Origin: Rhodothermales bacterium
GTDB lineage: Bacteria; Bacteroidota; Rhodothermia; Rhodothermales; UBA10348
Assembly (NCBI GenBank): GCA_030833605.1
Contig: JAURGV010000110.1
Location: 1 to 7,583, forward strand
DNA length: 7,583 nucleotides
Direction: 5' to 3'
Below, piece after piece: positions 6,105-7,583 of the stretch. The notes under the pieces are model-generated. The model was not told the DNA's origin, ran no database searches, and was given only the letters and a program-made list of their open reading frames with translations. The position numbers and the translations under genes are program-made. How positions within the stretch are numbered: position 1 is the first letter of the stretch; every line of letters begins with the position of its first letter.

Positions 6105-7505
6105 TTATGCCCCTGGAATGCCTGGTTCAGTCATATGACGGACATCCAACACTTCATTTAGGGTTTTTTCGTCCATCAATTCCATCTCCAAAACCACCTG
6201 GCGCACCGATTTTTTCTGTGAGGCCGACGCTTTAGCTACTTTTGATGCTAAATCATAGCCAATGGAACGGTTCAACGCCGTTGCGATCGACGGATTCAGT
6301 TCCAACAGTTCTCTACAACGTTCTCGATTGGCCACAATGCCGTTTAAACAGTTGGTTCTAAACGCGTTCATTGCGCCACTCAAAATGGAGATGCTCTCTA
6401 ACATGGCATGCGCCATTACCGGCATCATCACGTTCAACTCAAAGTTGCCGTGTTGTCCACCCACCGTTATTGTCGTGTGGTTTCCCATGACGCGAGCACA
6501 AACCATCATGGTTGCTTCGCTCATAACCGGATTAACTTTGCCTGGCATGATCGACGATCCTGGCTGAATGGCCGGAAGTTGGATCTCGGAAAGTCCAGAA
6601 GTAGGCCCCGACGACATGTGGCGAATATCGTTAACGATTTTCATGAGCGCCACGGCTAAGGTGTTCAGCGCTCCCGACGCATACACAAAAGCGTCTTTAG
6701 CAGCTTGCGCTTCAAAATGATTTTCTGCTTCGACAAAAGAAAGTCCCGTTTTTTCATTGATGAATGAAATAGCGGCCGTGGAAAATCCAGCGGGGCAGTT
6801 GATTCCAGTTCCGGTGGCGGTCCCACCCAAAGCGAGTTGGGATAACTCGTCCATCGCTTGGTGAACACGTTTAATGCTGTTGGAAATTTGAGCGGCATAT
6901 CCTTCAAATTCCTGACCCAATCGCACCGGAGTAGCGTCCATTAAGTGGGTACGGCCCGATTTTAAGACGTCGTCAAACTCGGCTGCTTTGGCTGCTAGGG
7001 CGTCTTTGAAGGCTTGTAGAGCAGGCAATAGTTCTTCCTTCATGGCGACCGCTGCGGAAACGTGCATGGCCGAAGGAATCACATCGTTTGAGGACTGGGA
7101 CATGTTAACATGGTCGTTGGGATGGACCAGTTTTTCACCCTTTTTACCGCCGCCAGCTACGGTTGCGAGGTTTGAAATCACCTCATTGGCATTCATGTTC
7201 GTCGACGTACCCGATCCAGTCTGGAAAATGTCCAAAACGAATTGGTCGTCGTAGCGGCCCGAACGCACTTCCTCGGAAGCCTTCACAATGGCATCCATAA
7301 GGGTAGCATCCAGAATGCCGATCCTATTATTTGCTTTCGCAGACGCCAATTTGATGGTCCCCATCGCTTCAATAAAGCGCCTTGGAAAGCGTATGCCTGA
7401 AATAGGGAAGTTGTCGTGAGCTCGTTGTGTTTGAGCTGCGTACCAAGCATCAGTCGGAACTTTTACGTCGCCCAAGGAATCTTTTTCGATGCGGAAATCG
7501 GCCAT
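6105..7505 (-). CDS. fumC: Class II fumarate hydratase (fumarase C)
   Basis: Catalyses the reversible, cofactor-free hydration of fumarate to L-malate in the TCA cycle; cytoplasmic homotetramer. The 466 residues match the usual length. Motifs in order: QTGSGTSTNMNANEV at 95-109, HPNDHVNMSQSSND at 128-141 (substrate B-site region), SGRTHLMDATP at 183-193 with catalytic His187, and the superfamily signature GSSIMPGKVNP at 316-326 with catalytic Ser317. The related aspartases and argininosuccinate lyases share the fold, but the HLMDATP and GTG-type loops and overall length favour fumarase. I chose the ATG at 7505, giving MADFRIEKDSLGDVKVP, because fumarases begin this way; an in-frame TTG at 7535 would add ten residues with no family support. 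The details HLMDA, SGPTSGLSEIQLP and FELNV resemble actinobacterial fumarases more than the E. coli FumC. First gene of a probable two-gene unit with the CoA-transferase. Confidence 0.97.
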   Translation of the reverse strand: MADFRIEKDSLGDVKVPTDAWYAAQTQRAHDNFPISGIRFPRRFIEAMGTIKLASAKANNRIGILDATLMDAIVKASEEVRSGRYDDQFVLDIFQTGSGTSTNMNANEVISNLATVAGGGKKGEKLVHPNDHVNMSQSSNDVIPSAMHVSAAVAMKEELLPALQAFKDALAAKAAEFDDVLKSGRTHLMDATPVRLGQEFEGYAAQISNSIKRVHQAMDELSQLALGGTATGTGINCPAGFSTAAISFINEKTGLSFVEAENHFEAQAAKDAFVYASGALNTLAVALMKIVNDIRHMSSGPTSGLSEIQLPAIQPGSSIMPGKVNPVMSEATMMVCARVMGNHTTITVGGQHGNFELNVMMPVMAHAMLESISILSGAMNAFRTNCLNGIVANRERCRELLELNPSIATALNRSIGYDLASKVAKASASQKKSVRQVVLEMELMDEKTLNEVLDVRHMTEPGIPGA

Positions 7506-7583
7506 GGTTTTGCCTATCGGTTCAATAGAAAACAAATACTGGTTGCAATATAATTTAGGTTCTGATACCGCATGTTGAGCTTT
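7506..7583 (-). promoter_or_regulatory. Upstream region of fumC
   Basis: The first 78 nt upstream of fumC, cut by the window edge. It is A/T-rich around 7535-7557 on the minus strand (TAAATTATATTGC, then AGTATTTGTTTTC), the likely place for a promoter. TATATT could be a -10-like box and GTATTTG a degenerate Bacteroidota -7 element, but neither has a clear partner upstream. Only a weak AGG is seen as ribosome binding site. No gene was supported on the plus strand here. Confidence 0.3.

Noticed and set aside
6262..6659. Open frames on the plus strand inside fumC (also 6988-7254 plus and 6665-6907 minus)
   Set aside because: They are alternative frames of a strongly conserved gene; their translations show no domain or motif.
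7506..7535. Ten-residue extension of FumC from a TTG codon
   Set aside because: The ATG at 7505 gives the usual fumarase start, and the TTG has no ribosome binding site.
7572..7583. ATG TTG AGC TTT at the right edge, plus strand, as the start of a divergent gene
   Set aside because: Only four codons are visible, with no convincing ribosome binding site or family resemblance.

Overview
The window is about 7.6 kb of compact bacterial chromosome with seven protein genes and almost no spare DNA. It looks like an ordinary housekeeping and metabolic region: no tRNA, rRNA, insertion sequence, CRISPR array or phage gene was seen. The protein styles (monoheme cytochrome c lipoprotein, membrane-anchored subtilase, CaiB/BaiF CoA-transferase, MOSC protein), the moderate G+C content and the uneven use of Shine-Dalgarno sites suggest a free-living aerobic or respiring heterotroph. 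A member of the Bacteroidota/Rhodothermota/Balneolota is my best guess. This is inference from overall character, not from a marker gene comparison.

Left block (1-1699, minus strand): a small conserved protein of unknown function (76 aa) lies 4 nt upstream of a subtilisin-family protease. The protease has four predicted N-terminal membrane helices, a propeptide-like segment and a catalytic domain with an intact Asp/His/Ser triad. It runs off the left edge close to the natural end of the catalytic domain.

Middle block (1859-4787, plus strand): divergent from the left block, with about 160 nt between them. It holds dnaG (DNA primase), a MOSC-domain protein 12 nt downstream, and a cytochrome c lipoprotein 28 nt further on. 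The spacing suggests one transcription unit, though the three functions are unrelated in any obvious way.

Right block (4848-7505, minus strand): fumC (class II fumarase) followed by a CaiB/BaiF family III CoA-transferase 45 nt downstream, probably cotranscribed and converging on the cytochrome gene. Fumarase serves the TCA cycle; the CoA-transferase moves CoA between carboxylic acids, and the pairing hints at a C4-dicarboxylate or succinyl-CoA-linked substrate. The last 78 nt are the fumC upstream region.

I found no convincing new multi-gene system. The points most worth a second look are the membrane-embedded subtilase with its small partner gene, and the fumarase/CoA-transferase pair.
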